This document shows, piece after piece, positions 7,037-15,794 of a stretch of 26,202 bases of DNA (position 1 is the first letter of the stretch; each line of letters begins with the position of its first letter). The position numbers and the translations under genes were made by a program. The stretch is from Actinomycetes bacterium. Lineage in GTDB: Bacteria > Actinomycetota > Actinomycetes > Actinomycetales > Dermatophilaceae. Location: the NCBI GenBank assembly GCA_023420415.1, contig JAEZWF010000021.1, forward strand, positions 1 to 26,202, given 5' to 3'. A model generated the notes under the pieces. That model worked only from the letters and a program-made list of their open reading frames with translations, was not told where the DNA came from and did no database searches.

Positions 7037-8704
7037 TCATTGTGACGGCTCCTGGATTTCCATTCTGCGAAGCGCCAGGCTGGTCATGGCATCGCGATCG
7101 AACTTGCCGGTCGGCGTCGCCACCCAGTCCTCGTCGGAGACGAAGATGACGTGCTTCGGGATCTTGTAGCCGGCCAGCTTGCCTCGGCAGGCCTCGCGAA
7201 TTCCCTCCTCGTCAACGTCGACTTCCGGCTTGAGTTGGACAACGGCCGTGACTGCCTCCCCCCACCTGGGATCGGGCACGGCGACCACCATCGCCTTGAG
7301 GATCCACGGAAGCTCCATCTGCAAGAAGAGCTCGACCTCCTGGGCGCTGACGTTCTCCCCGCCACTCTTGATCGTTTCCTTGAAGCGACCGCGGTAGTAC
7401 ACGTACCCGCGCTGGTCGACCCAACCGTAATCGCCGCTGTGGAAGTAGCCGTCGGTGTCGAACGACTTTGCTGTCTCCTCGGGCATGTTGTAGTAACCGC
7501 TGAACAGCGCCGGACCCTTGAAGCAAATCTCGCCCGGCTGGTCGGGCCCGAGAACGCGGTTGGTGGCCGGGTCCTTGATCACCAGGTCTGTGCCCAGCAT
7601 CGGCCGGCCGTGGGAGAGTCGCATGACTGACTCGTCGTGGCGGTCCCGGTAGGGCAGGTATGCTTGCGAGGCGACGTACTCGCTGGAGCCGTAGATGTTC
7701 CCGTGGTGGGTGATCCCCATACTCTTGATCTCGTCGTAGGACCCCGGCGAGGACCCGATCATGGTCTTGGTGAGACTGGAGATGTCGTGCATAGCGAAGT
7801 GGGGATGCCGGTTCATCATCAGGTAATGGACATCGAATCCGAACATCATCGAGATGCGCTCACGTTCGATTACCTTGAGTGCCAGGCCGACGTCGTAGAA
7901 CTCCATGAGGTGCACGGCGGCACCCCGCAGGTGCGGCATGAGCAGCGTGAGATAGCCCGCGACGTGGTAGTTCGGCGCGACGATCAGCATCTTGTCCGCG
8001 GACTCAGTCTCGATGCCGTCGGCGTACCCGGCCACCCCCACCATCAGGCTCTGATGGGTGTGCAGGACCGGTTTGGGGAAACTGGTCGTGCCGGAGGTCA
8101 GTAGCATGATCGAGAAGTCGTCCGGCCGGACTTCCGCGCTCAGGGCGGCGAAGCCCTCGGCAGAGTAGTTCTCACCGCTACGGGCGATATCGCCGAGGTC
8201 GCCGGCGAATGCATAGCGTTGCCCGCTGCGACTCTCGGCGATGACGCTGCGCAGGTGCGGAAGGGTCTCGATCGACAGCTCACCGGGCTTGGAGGCGTTG
8301 AGACCCGGCAGATGCTCCTGGAGTTCGTGCAGGTAGTTGCGACCGCGGAAGGAGTCGGTGGCGATCAGTACGTTCGCCTCGGTGAGAGACAGTCCTTCCT
8401 CGATCTCGCGGGCGGTCCAGACGAGGTTGAGCGGAACCGCGATGGCCCCCAGGCGCATCGCTGCGTAGAAGACTGTCACCCACTCGGTGGTGACACCCAG
8501 GAGGAAGGCCACTCGGTCGCCCTTACGGACCCCTGCTTGCTGCAAGCCGTCGGTAAGGGCGGCCACCCTACGCCGGAGTTGGAAGTAGCTCAGGCGCTCC
8601 TCAACGTCGGGGCCATGGTAGACGAGAGCCTCCCGGTCTCCCCCCTCGTCGCATGTGTAGTCGAAGGTCCGGTTGACGGTCTGACCGAGTGCTTCTTGAT
8701 ACAT
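7037..8704 (-). CDS. Acyl-CoA synthetase (AMP-forming, FadD-like)
   Basis: This 555-aa member of the ANL adenylating family converts a carboxylic acid, ATP and CoA to acyl-CoA, AMP and PPi. The phosphate-binding motif LLTSGTTSFPKP is at about residues 201-212. GSSEY forms the A5 motif, GYFHSGDYGWVD the A7 region, YYRGRFKETIKSGGENV the hinge, and PTGKFDR near residue 535 carries the catalytic lysine. The substrate cannot be read from sequence; family members take medium or long-chain, aromatic or terpenoid acids. The ATG at 8704 has AGGAG 6 bases upstream. It lies 22 bases after the crotonase gene. It is the second ligase of the cluster and could re-activate a free keto acid released by the lyase step (inference). 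Confidence 0.9.
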   Translation of the reverse strand: MYQEALGQTVNRTFDYTCDEGGDREALVYHGPDVEERLSYFQLRRRVAALTDGLQQAGVRKGDRVAFLLGVTTEWVTVFYAAMRLGAIAVPLNLVWTAREIEEGLSLTEANVLIATDSFRGRNYLHELQEHLPGLNASKPGELSIETLPHLRSVIAESRSGQRYAFAGDLGDIARSGENYSAEGFAALSAEVRPDDFSIMLLTSGTTSFPKPVLHTHQSLMVGVAGYADGIETESADKMLIVAPNYHVAGYLTLLMPHLRGAAVHLMEFYDVGLALKVIERERISMMFGFDVHYLMMNRHPHFAMHDISSLTKTMIGSSPGSYDEIKSMGITHHGNIYGSSEYVASQAYLPYRDRHDESVMRLSHGRPMLGTDLVIKDPATNRVLGPDQPGEICFKGPALFSGYYNMPEETAKSFDTDGYFHSGDYGWVDQRGYVYYRGRFKETIKSGGENVSAQEVELFLQMELPWILKAMVVAVPDPRWGEAVTAVVQLKPEVDVDEEGIREACRGKLAGYKIPKHVIFVSDEDWVATPTGKFDRDAMTSLALRRMEIQEPSQ

Positions 8705-8726
8705 GGGTTTCTCCTAACTGGGATTG

Positions 8727-9500
8727 TTACTTGCCCGACCACTGCGGGGGACGTCGCTCCAGGAACGCGCGCGGACCCTCCTGGGCGTCCGCGCTGAGAT
8801 AGACGCCCTCGAACAGCTGCTCGGCTCGCGCAAAGCCGTAGGCGAGGGAGGGCTCGGCCGCCGCGTACACCATCTGTCTGCTGGCCCGCACGGTGAGTGG
8901 TGCGTTGGCGAGGATTGACCGGGCCAGCTCGACCGCGGTGGCTCGGAGCTCGACGGACGGCACCACCTTGTTGACCAGCCCCAACTCGTAGGCCCGCGCC
9001 GCGGAGATGCTGTCTCCGGTCATCAGCATCTCCAAGGCCACACGGGGCGGGATGAGCCATGGCAACGGAGCAGCCCAGGGTGCTCCGCGGCCCCACTTCG
9101 CCTCGCTGATGGCGAACTTCGCATGGTCAGCCGCGACACACAGGTCAGCCATCTGGGCAAGGAGGAAGCCGCCACCGAGGGCGACGCCGTTGACTGCGGC
9201 GATAACCGGCTTGTCCAGCTGGAAGTTGCGGTTGAGCTGCGGAAGGAAGTCCACTGGGGGAACACCTAGTTGAGAGGACGACATCTCCTTGAGGTCGCCC
9301 CCGGCGCAGAAGGCCTTGTCCCCGGTTCCTGTGATCACGGCCACCCCGGCAGCACCATCGTCCCGGAACTGGCGAAAGCACGTCCACAGCGAGGCTCGCG
9401 CGGTGCTGTCCAACGCATTGGCGGCGTCCGGGCGATCGATAGTGATCCAGCCGATCCCGTGCTCGTCACGCTCGTAGCGCAGCGCCTCGGCCATTCTCAC
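8727..9500 (-). CDS. Enoyl-CoA hydratase/isomerase (crotonase family)
   Basis: This 257-aa crotonase-fold protein has oxyanion-hole segments FCAGGDLKEM and VNGVALGGGFLLAQMADL. SEAKWGRGAPWAAPLPWLIP replaces the usual glutamate-bearing G-x-x-P-G-x-G-G loop. An altered loop rich in P and A also occurs in methylglutaconyl-type hydratases, so hydration of a glutaconyl-CoA intermediate is possible but unproven. The GTG at 9500 overlaps the upstream TGA (GTGA, 9497-9500); ATG 9494 is an alternative. The close coupling to the citryl-CoA-lyase-like gene suggests that the two act in sequence. It is one of two crotonases in the cluster. Confidence 0.85.
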   Translation of the reverse strand: MRMAEALRYERDEHGIGWITIDRPDAANALDSTARASLWTCFRQFRDDGAAGVAVITGTGDKAFCAGGDLKEMSSSQLGVPPVDFLPQLNRNFQLDKPVIAAVNGVALGGGFLLAQMADLCVAADHAKFAISEAKWGRGAPWAAPLPWLIPPRVALEMLMTGDSISAARAYELGLVNKVVPSVELRATAVELARSILANAPLTVRASRQMVYAAAEPSLAYGFARAEQLFEGVYLSADAQEGPRAFLERRPPQWSGK

Positions 9501-10276
9501 ACCCCCTCGCCCAGGTAGGGGACGTGCTCGTCAGCCATATCCCACAGCACCCGCCCGAGAGGTGTTTCCTGCTCCTCGGCGATGTGGCCGACCAGGCCGG
9601 CGCAGCGACCGATGAGGGCAAAGCCGCGCACGATCCGGTAGGAGAAACCGATGTCGGACAGGACCGCTGCCACGGCACCCGTGGCGTTCACCGTGACGTG
9701 CCGGCCTTTGAGCTCGTCCATGACGCGGCTGAGTGCCTTCAAGAGCTCCGCGTGCTCGCCGCTCACACCATGCTCTTCGGCGATCTCGAGGAGCTTCGGG
9801 GTGCGGGGGTCGTCCGGACGATGGATGTGGTGGCCGAAGCCCGGGATCGGACGGCCCGCCGCGAGCAGCTCGGAGAGCCGGTCGCGGGCGAACTCCTCGG
9901 CCGTGGTCTCGCCCCGCCGCACCAGGTCCGCGCCCTCCTGCAGCATCTGGGCCGACTCCTCCATCACCCCAAGGAAGGCGCTGCCGGCCCCGAGCAGTCC
10001 ACCGGCGACGGCCGCCTGCATCGCTTCGGGGGAGCTGGAGTAGATCAGTCGGGCCGCGATCGAGCTGGGAGTCAGCCCGTGCTCCATCACCCCAACCAGA
10101 CATGCGTCCACCACCGCCTTCTCGCCCTCGGTGGGGAGCCGGCCCCTCAGGTGGAAAAACACCATGCTGGTGAAGTCGGTCGACCCCATCAGGTCGTCGA
10201 CCAGGCTGCGCCCGCGGATGTAGATCTGATCGACCGTTGAGGTGGCGATCTGGGTACCGATGCCAGGGTCTGTCAC
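9497..10276 (-). CDS. Citryl-CoA lyase-like protein (citrate synthase fold)
   Basis: This 259-aa protein belongs to the short citrate-synthase superfamily group that includes citryl-CoA lyase, which cleaves citryl-CoA to acetyl-CoA and oxaloacetate. Conserved parts are EHGLTPSSIAAR (H66, first catalytic His), PGFGHHIHRPDDPRTPKL (H149/H150, second His) and RCAGLVGHIAEE near the end. The third catalytic residue, an Asp in (M/V)NVDGA of citryl-CoA lyases, appears as Thr199 in VNATGAVAAVL. GTG 10276 was chosen because AAGGAG lies 5 bases upstream and the longer frame would overlap the thiolase gene. In this cluster it may cleave a 3-hydroxy-3-alkylglutaryl-CoA in place of an HMG-CoA-lyase-type enzyme. 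That is inference. Confidence 0.8.
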   Translation of the reverse strand: MTDPGIGTQIATSTVDQIYIRGRSLVDDLMGSTDFTSMVFFHLRGRLPTEGEKAVVDACLVGVMEHGLTPSSIAARLIYSSSPEAMQAAVAGGLLGAGSAFLGVMEESAQMLQEGADLVRRGETTAEEFARDRLSELLAAGRPIPGFGHHIHRPDDPRTPKLLEIAEEHGVSGEHAELLKALSRVMDELKGRHVTVNATGAVAAVLSDIGFSYRIVRGFALIGRCAGLVGHIAEEQETPLGRVLWDMADEHVPYLGEGV

Positions 10277-10335
10277 TGCTTCTCCTTGGATTGTTGCCAG
10301 GGGACGCGATGCCACGAAGGCCTCGCGCGTACTCG

Positions 10336-11502
10336 TCAAATGGCCTCGACGACCGTTGCCGTCGCCATCCCATAACCGATGCACATGGTCTGAAGGCCGT
10401 AGCGAACGCCTCGCCGCTGCATCTCGTGCACCAGAGTGGTCATCAGGCGGGTTCCGGAGCAGCCGGTCGGATGACCCAGCGCAATCGCCCCGCCGTTGAC
10501 GTTGACCCGCTCCAGCGGCACCCGCAGCTCTCGCTGCCAGGCCAATACGACGCTGGCGAACGCCTCATTGACTTCGTAGAGGTCGATCTCGGAGGCCTCC
10601 AGTCCCGCGCGATCGAGAACCCGCGTGGTCGCCTCGATGACGCCGTGCAGCATCATCACCGGGTCCACCCCGACCACCTGGGTGGCCAGAATCCGCGCCC
10701 GAGGTTCCAGACCCAGCCGTCGGGCGACGTCGAGGTCCCCGATGAGGACCGCCGACGCCCCGTCGGTGATCTGGCTGGAGTTCCCGGCGTGGATGAGGCC
10801 GTCCGCGGTGTACGCCGGCCGGAGTCGGGCGAGTGCCTCGACGCTCGTGTCAGGCCGGATGCCCTCGTCCCGGTCGAGGACGACCGGACCGCCGTCGCGG
10901 CCCAGCAGGTGCTCGGCCGGCTGACTCATGACGCCGAAAACCTCCTCCGCTAAGACGCCACTGTCCCATGCGCGAGCGGCTCGACGATGACTCTCGACGC
11001 TGAACTCGTCGAGTTCCTCGCGGGTGAGCGACCAGCGGCGGGCGATCATCTCTGCCGCAAGGCCCTGGTTCACGAGCTCGTAGCGCTCGGTGACGGCCGG
11101 GGAGGGGTCGACTCCGGCGGCGTCCGATCCCAGCGGGACGCGGCTCATGGATTCCACGCCGGCTGCCAGCACGAGCGACTGCTGGCCAGACATCACGGCC
11201 TGGGCGGCGAAGTTGAGTGCTTGCTGACTCGAACCGCACATGCGGTTCATGGTTACCGCGGGGACCTCCTCGGGGAAGCCGGCCGCGAGGACCGCCAACC
11301 TTCCGACGTTGCGTCCTTGCTCGCCGACAGCGTTGACGCAACCCACCAGGACGTCCTCTATCTCACGAGGATCGACCGCGTGCCGGTCGACCAGCTCGCG
11401 AAGGGCCAGTGCCAGCAGTTCGTCGGGACGGGTCTCGGCCAGCGCGCCGTCACGTCTGCCCAGGGGGCTGCGCACCGTGCCGAGGATGTAGGCGTCAGTC
11501 AT
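10336..11502 (-). CDS. Thiolase (acetyl-CoA C-acyltransferase)
   Basis: This 388-aa protein has thiolase I/II features. The nucleophile cysteine is in MNRMCGSSQQALNFA, followed by GVESMSRVP. NEAFA, GGAIALGHPTGCSGTR (catalytic His) and MCIGYGMATATVVE (second Cys) complete the set. The last motif reads C-I-G-Y-G where C-x-G-G-G is common, a modest change near the active site. It cleaves 3-oxoacyl-CoA with CoA to acetyl-CoA and a shortened acyl-CoA. ATG 11502 follows AGGAGA by about 7 bases. Its position between the dehydrogenase and the lyase-like gene fits the closing step of a beta-oxidation-type cycle. Confidence 0.92.
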   Translation of the reverse strand: MTDAYILGTVRSPLGRRDGALAETRPDELLALALRELVDRHAVDPREIEDVLVGCVNAVGEQGRNVGRLAVLAAGFPEEVPAVTMNRMCGSSQQALNFAAQAVMSGQQSLVLAAGVESMSRVPLGSDAAGVDPSPAVTERYELVNQGLAAEMIARRWSLTREELDEFSVESHRRAARAWDSGVLAEEVFGVMSQPAEHLLGRDGGPVVLDRDEGIRPDTSVEALARLRPAYTADGLIHAGNSSQITDGASAVLIGDLDVARRLGLEPRARILATQVVGVDPVMMLHGVIEATTRVLDRAGLEASEIDLYEVNEAFASVVLAWQRELRVPLERVNVNGGAIALGHPTGCSGTRLMTTLVHEMQRRGVRYGLQTMCIGYGMATATVVEAI

Positions 11503-11523
11503 GAGCTGTCTCCTGGTGATCGT

Positions 11524-12669
11524 TCATCGCAGGGCCGACTGGCCCAGCAGGGCACGGCCCATCTGGAGGATTTGGATCTGCGAGGTGCCCTCGGGGATCG
11601 TCGCTTCGCGAGCGTCGCGGAAGATCCGCTCCACGGGTGACTCCTCCATCAGGCCGGCTCCACCGTGCACCTGCAGTGCCAGCGAGGCAGCCTTGTTCGC
11701 GGACTCGCCGCAGTAGTACTTCGCCATCGAGCACTCCTGCCTCCCGGAGTCGCCCGCGTCCAGGGCGCGGGCGGCGTGCATGCCGAGGAGTCGGCTGGTC
11801 TGCGTCAGCGTGGCAATCTCCACGACCATCTCCTGCACCAGCTGGAACCCACCCAGGGGTCGACCGAACTGCTGACGGGTGGTGGCGAACTTGATCGACT
11901 CCTCGAGGGCCGCCTGGCTCAGGCCGACCGCTCCCATGGCCATGTTCAGCCTGCCGACGTTGATCGCCTTCATGGCCGTCGACAGTCCCCGGCCCACCTC
12001 GCCCAGGACGTTGTGCTCGGGGATGCGCGTGCCGTCAAACACGAGCTCACAGCTGCTCGTGCCCCTGACCGGCATGTGCGGAATGTCGTGGACGGCGTAG
12101 TCAGACTCCGTGCCGTCGACGAGGAAGGCAGTGATCCCCTTGGGTCCGGCCTCCGGGTCGACCGTGGCCAGGACGATGCCGACATCGGCGTGAAGCGCGT
12201 TCGTGATGTAGATTTTGCGGCCCTGCAGCACCCAGGAGTCGCCCTCCTTGCTCGCACGGGTCCGCAGCGACCCGGCGTCGGATCCTGCGTCCGGCTCGGT
12301 CATCGCGAACCACGCACGGCGCCGTCCGGAGAGGAGGTCGGGCAGGAAGCGGCTCTTCTGCTCCTCGGTGCCCACCACGGAGATCAGGTACGGAACGATG
12401 GTGAGGATGTTCAGCGTAGTGCGCAGCGACCCCCAGCACCGGCCGGCCTCCTCCATCAAGATGGCGAGCATCGAGTAGCTGAGGTCGTCGCCCCCGTCGT
12501 CGGGACTCACCAAGCCACCGACGTAGCCGAACTCATGCAGCGAGGGCAGGATCTCCCAAGGGAACGTCCGGGCCTGCTCGTGCTCGGCGACGAGCGGAGC
12601 GACCTTGGCGTCGAGGAAGGAACGGACGGAACGCTGCAGATCCAGCTCTTCTTCAGTCAGCATGGTCAT
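11524..12669 (-). CDS. Acyl-CoA dehydrogenase (second copy)
   Basis: This 381-aa flavoprotein oxidises acyl-CoA to 2-enoyl-CoA, passing electrons to an ETF. FAMTEPDAGSDAGSLRTRA and IYITNALHADVGIV are FAD-binding segments. RQQFGRPLGGFQLVQEM and ALQVHGGAGLMEESPVERIF are the family's C-terminal signatures. The catalytic glutamate is present in ATIPEGTSQIQ. The start at ATG 12669 overlaps the MaoC stop (ATGA, 12666-12669) and has AAGGAG about 10 bases upstream. ATG 12663 would also be in frame. The open frame upstream of 12669 is a shadow of the MaoC gene. Substrate unknown; it differs in its active-site motif from the dehydrogenase at the operon front. Confidence 0.92.
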   Translation of the reverse strand: MTMLTEEELDLQRSVRSFLDAKVAPLVAEHEQARTFPWEILPSLHEFGYVGGLVSPDDGGDDLSYSMLAILMEEAGRCWGSLRTTLNILTIVPYLISVVGTEEQKSRFLPDLLSGRRRAWFAMTEPDAGSDAGSLRTRASKEGDSWVLQGRKIYITNALHADVGIVLATVDPEAGPKGITAFLVDGTESDYAVHDIPHMPVRGTSSCELVFDGTRIPEHNVLGEVGRGLSTAMKAINVGRLNMAMGAVGLSQAALEESIKFATTRQQFGRPLGGFQLVQEMVVEIATLTQTSRLLGMHAARALDAGDSGRQECSMAKYYCGESANKAASLALQVHGGAGLMEESPVERIFRDAREATIPEGTSQIQILQMGRALLGQSALR

Positions 12670-13151
12670 GTGGGGGTGTCTCCTTGATCGGGATGGGTGG
12701 TGTCGATGAGCATGGGGGTGGTGATCACCTGGACCACGGCACCCTCGTGGTTGACGAGCCGACGCTCCACGATCACGACTCCTCGGCAAGGGTCGCTGGT
12801 CGGGCGCAGCTCGATGATCTCGGCCTCGACGTGCACGGTGTCGCCGATCCGCAGGGGGTTGACGAAACGGCAGTCGACGCCGAGCAGGGCAACGAGCGAC
12901 TCCTGCAGGGATGTCGACAGGGCAGTTCGGGTGAACAGGCCCGAGGCGATCGCGGCACCGAGCAGCCCGTGCGCGATCCGGGTGCCGAACGGCGTCGCAG
13001 AGGCTGCCACCTCGTCGGTGTGCAAGGCGTTGAAGTCGCCGGACAGACCGGCGAAGCCGACGACGTCGGCCTCGGTCACCGTACGGCGCGGGGAGGTCGT
13101 GGTGGTTCCCACAGCCAGGTCGGTCAACCGGCCACCAGCCTGTTCCATCAT
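12666..13151 (-). CDS. MaoC-family (hotdog) enoyl-CoA hydratase
   Basis: This 161-aa protein carries the hydratase-2 motif: FAGLSGDFNALHTDEVAAS has the catalytic Asp and His, followed by AHGLLGAAIASGLF. MaoC-type hydratases add water to 2-enoyl-CoA giving the R-3-hydroxyacyl-CoA. Start ATG 13151 overlaps the stop of the SDR (ATGA, 13148-13151); a second Met follows directly. The frame continues upstream to 13535, but that part is only the shadow of the SDR gene. Pairing with the adjacent SDR suggests successive hydration and oxidation of the 3-hydroxy group. Confidence 0.88.
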   Translation of the reverse strand: MMEQAGGRLTDLAVGTTTTSPRRTVTEADVVGFAGLSGDFNALHTDEVAASATPFGTRIAHGLLGAAIASGLFTRTALSTSLQESLVALLGVDCRFVNPLRIGDTVHVEAEIIELRPTSDPCRGVVIVERRLVNHEGAVVQVITTPMLIDTTHPDQGDTPT

Positions 13152-13888
13152 GTGTACCGCCCGCCCGACACGTGAATCACGTCGCCGGTGATGAACGAGG
13201 CCTCGTCGGAAGCAAGGAAAGCGATGGCAGACGCCACGTCTTGGGGGACCCCGAGCCGGGGCACCGAGTTGTGCTTCCCGGCCAGCTCCACGAGCAGGTC
13301 GTGCTTCGGGTGGCGCTGCACCGCAGGAGTGTCGATCAAACCCGGAGCAACGGCGTTCACGGTGATCCCGCGCTTGCCCAGCTCCTTGGCCAAGGCCCGG
13401 GTCAGACCGACGACGCCAGCCTTGGCCGCCGCGTAGTTCGCCTGTCCGGGATTGCCCAGGTAGGCCCGAGACGCCACGTTGACGATGCGCCCCTGAGAGC
13501 GTTCGATCATGCCCGGAACGACGGCTCGCGAGCACACGAAGGTCCCGAACAGACAGACGTCGACGACTCGACGGAAGTCCTCGTCGGTCATCTTCACCAA
13601 CGGCGCGTCGATGGGAAAGCCTGCATTGTTCACCAGCACGTCGACGGCTCCGCCGCTCGCACCGATCTCGGCCACGAGTCCGTCCACCTGACGACGGTCG
13701 GTGACGTCAGCGACGGCTGGCTCCACTAGGAGGCCGTCAGCGGCCAGCTCATGGGCCGCCGTGGTGACAGCCTCCTCGTCGATGTCGACCAGCACCACCC
13801 GGTGGCCGCTGGCCGCCAGCCGCCGGCCGATCTCGCGGCCGAGACCACCCGCACCACCGGTCACCAGTGCCACACGCGAGTTCGTCAT
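13148..13888 (-). CDS. Short-chain dehydrogenase/reductase (FabG-like)
   Basis: This 246-aa classical SDR has a Rossmann motif TGGAGGLGREIG near residue 10, VNNAG near residue 88, the catalytic serine in IVNVASRAY and an intact YxxxK in ANYAAAKAG. The end, FITGDVIHVSGG, is typical of 3-oxoacyl-ACP/CoA reductases. D37 or so after VVLVD suggests an NAD(H) preference, which fits use as a 3-hydroxyacyl-CoA dehydrogenase in a degradative pathway (inference). ATG 13888 overlaps the CoA-transferase stop by 4 bases and has GGGAGA 5-6 bases upstream. Unlike the SDR at 18310-19149, its catalytic tetrad looks complete. Confidence 0.9.
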   Translation of the reverse strand: MTNSRVALVTGGAGGLGREIGRRLAASGHRVVLVDIDEEAVTTAAHELAADGLLVEPAVADVTDRRQVDGLVAEIGASGGAVDVLVNNAGFPIDAPLVKMTDEDFRRVVDVCLFGTFVCSRAVVPGMIERSQGRIVNVASRAYLGNPGQANYAAAKAGVVGLTRALAKELGKRGITVNAVAPGLIDTPAVQRHPKHDLLVELAGKHNSVPRLGVPQDVASAIAFLASDEASFITGDVIHVSGGRYT

Positions 13889-14970
13889 CTTGTTCTCCCT
13901 GCATCTTGAGTCGTCGTTGTGGGCCGGGCTACGAGGCCGGCATAAGGAAGCCGGACCGACCGCCCGCTCCCGTTCGGCACCCGGTCAAGCCATCGCCGCA
14001 TGTGCACGTCGTCGCTGATCTCAGTGAAGTCGAGAACGGCGTTAACGGGCAGGTCCGCGGCCACGCAACGGTCCACCCACTCGTCGCGGTCCGCCCGGGC
14101 GAACTCATCGGCCAGATCCCCGTTGAGTCGCTCGGCGTGCCGGCAGCGGCCGCCGTAACTGGAGTACTCCTCGCGCTCCAGCCAGTCCTCGCGACCCAGC
14201 ACCCGGCAGAGGCCTCGCCAGAAGCGGTCTTCCATGCAGGCCACGGCCAGCCAGGACCCATCTCGGCATCGGAAGACGTCATAGGCACCCCGGGACATCA
14301 GCTCAGCCTTGGACGGTCCGCCCCGCTCGTCGTACTCGGCCATCCTCGGCTCGGACAACTTCAGCGCCGCGGCTGCCAGCGGCACGTCGAACATGGAGCC
14401 GACGCCTGTCTGCTGGCGGAGCAGCAGCGCCGCCAGAATGCCCTGCGTCGCGAAGAGGCTGCCCGCGAGGTCCGCGACGGGTACACCTCCACCCGGATAC
14501 GGTCTCCCGCTCGGCTCGCCGCTCATCGACAGCAGACCACTGGCTGCCAGGTAGTTCAGGTCGTGCCCGGGGCGGTCGCGGTAGGGGCCTTGGCTGCCAT
14601 AGCCGTTGAGGGAGCACACGATCAGCCGGGGAAAGCTCGCCATCATCTGGTCGAGGCCGAAGCCCAGTCGTTGCAGCGTTCCGGGGCGGAACCCCTCGAC
14701 GAGCACGTCACTCTCCTCGAGCAGGTCAAGGAGGCGCCGACGACCCCCGTCCGACTTCAGGTCCAGTCGCACGACCTTCTTCCCCCGCCCCACGATTCGA
14801 TAGGCGCCCGGCATCATCTCCTGCAGCGGGTCACCGCCGGGAGGCTGCACGTGCACGACATCCGCGCCGAGATCCGCGAGCATGGAGGTCGCCCACGGAC
14901 CGGGGATGAGCAGCGACAGGTCGACGACGCGAACGCCGTCCAAGGGTTGCGCACCGTCGATCGTCGTCAT
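13885..14970 (-). CDS. Class III CoA-transferase (CaiB/BaiF family)
   Basis: This 361-aa protein starts MTTIDGAQPLDGVRVVDLSL, with LIPGPWATSMLADLGADVVH, the standard family N-terminus. The catalytic Asp is in YRDRPGHDLNYLAASGLLSM, and VFRCRDGSWLAVACMEDRFW is the usual mid-domain segment. These enzymes move CoA between carboxylic acids through an aspartyl-CoA thioester. It could activate the starting acid, or the free keto acid left by a lyase, at the expense of another acyl-CoA. ATG 14970 overlaps the IclR stop (ATGA). The upstream open frame is a shadow of the IclR gene. The protein is slightly shorter than many family members (about 380-400 aa). Confidence 0.9.
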   Translation of the reverse strand: MTTIDGAQPLDGVRVVDLSLLIPGPWATSMLADLGADVVHVQPPGGDPLQEMMPGAYRIVGRGKKVVRLDLKSDGGRRRLLDLLEESDVLVEGFRPGTLQRLGFGLDQMMASFPRLIVCSLNGYGSQGPYRDRPGHDLNYLAASGLLSMSGEPSGRPYPGGGVPVADLAGSLFATQGILAALLLRQQTGVGSMFDVPLAAAALKLSEPRMAEYDERGGPSKAELMSRGAYDVFRCRDGSWLAVACMEDRFWRGLCRVLGREDWLEREEYSSYGGRCRHAERLNGDLADEFARADRDEWVDRCVAADLPVNAVLDFTEISDDVHMRRWLDRVPNGSGRSVRLPYAGLVARPTTTTQDAGRTR

Positions 14971-15794
14971 CGCTCGTCCTCGGCCAGGTGCACTGCGACG
15001 GGCGCGCGATGGTGCTGCTGCAAGGTGGCCGATGCGATGTCGCAGATCTCGCGGAGTCGGCGCCCCCAACGCTCGGCCGTGGAGTCGTCGGCCAGGGTCC
15101 CCGCCATGGTCAGCGCTGCGACGACCAGCAGTGGTCGGCCTTGATGGAGGACTGGCGCCGCCACCGTGCTGACCCCGAGGGCGAAGCCTTCGCGGTCCAT
15201 GGCCCAGCCTCGGTCGCGGACGTCCTCGATCTCGCCGAGGAACCGCTCGACGTCGGTGATGCTGTGCTCGGTGTACCGCTGGAGGCCTGCGCTGAGGATC
15301 TCCCGCACCAGGGCCGGGTCGTCATAGGCCAGGAAGCATCTCCCGAAGGAGCCGCCCTGGATGGCCAGGGTACTGCCCAGGGGCACCGTGACTCGCAGCC
15401 GGTGCCGCGGCTCGACCTTGTCCACGATGGTGACCCGTTCGTGGTCCATGCGCCGGTAGATAACGAACGTGGCGTCCATCTCGTCGAGGAGGTCCAGGAT
15501 GTAGCGCTTGATCACGCCCAGGTAACCGATCTGCTCGGTTGCCGCCGACCCCAGCTCGACGAGCCTGATCCCCAGGTGGATCTTCCGCGTCTCGCCGTCG
15601 GACTCGACCAGCCGTGCCTTGGCCATGGTTCGCACCAGGTAGTAGCACGTGGTGCGTGACAGGCCGGTCGCACTCACCAGATCGGCCAGCCCGAGGGGCC
15701 CGTGCTGCTGCAGCGCCTCCAAGATCAGCATGCTGCGCTCGATCGCGGGAACCTGGTAGGCCTTCGCGGTCTGGGCGGCCTCTCCGCGGCTCAC
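14967..15794 (-). CDS. IclR-family transcriptional regulator
   Basis: This 275-aa protein has an N-terminal winged helix (VPAIERSMLILEALQQHGPL, then LADLVSATGLSRTTCYYLVR) and an IclR effector domain (PLGSTLAIQGGSFGRCFLAY, GWAMDREGFALGVSTVAAPV). IclR proteins usually control catabolic genes in response to a pathway metabolite, so this is the best candidate regulator of the cluster. It is unusual in lying mid-operon. Its GTG start at 15794 overlaps the upstream crotonase stop (GTGA) and its stop overlaps the CoA-transferase start. It should therefore be co-transcribed with the genes it may control. The longer upstream frame is a shadow of the crotonase gene. Confidence 0.9.
   Translation of the reverse strand: MSRGEAAQTAKAYQVPAIERSMLILEALQQHGPLGLADLVSATGLSRTTCYYLVRTMAKARLVESDGETRKIHLGIRLVELGSAATEQIGYLGVIKRYILDLLDEMDATFVIYRRMDHERVTIVDKVEPRHRLRVTVPLGSTLAIQGGSFGRCFLAYDDPALVREILSAGLQRYTEHSITDVERFLGEIEDVRDRGWAMDREGFALGVSTVAAPVLHQGRPLLVVAALTMAGTLADDSTAERWGRRLREICDIASATLQQHHRAPVAVHLAEDER

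Noticed and set aside
13867..15144. Plus-strand frame of 425 codons
   Set aside because: It is antisense to the CoA-transferase gene and shows the same codon-position artefact.
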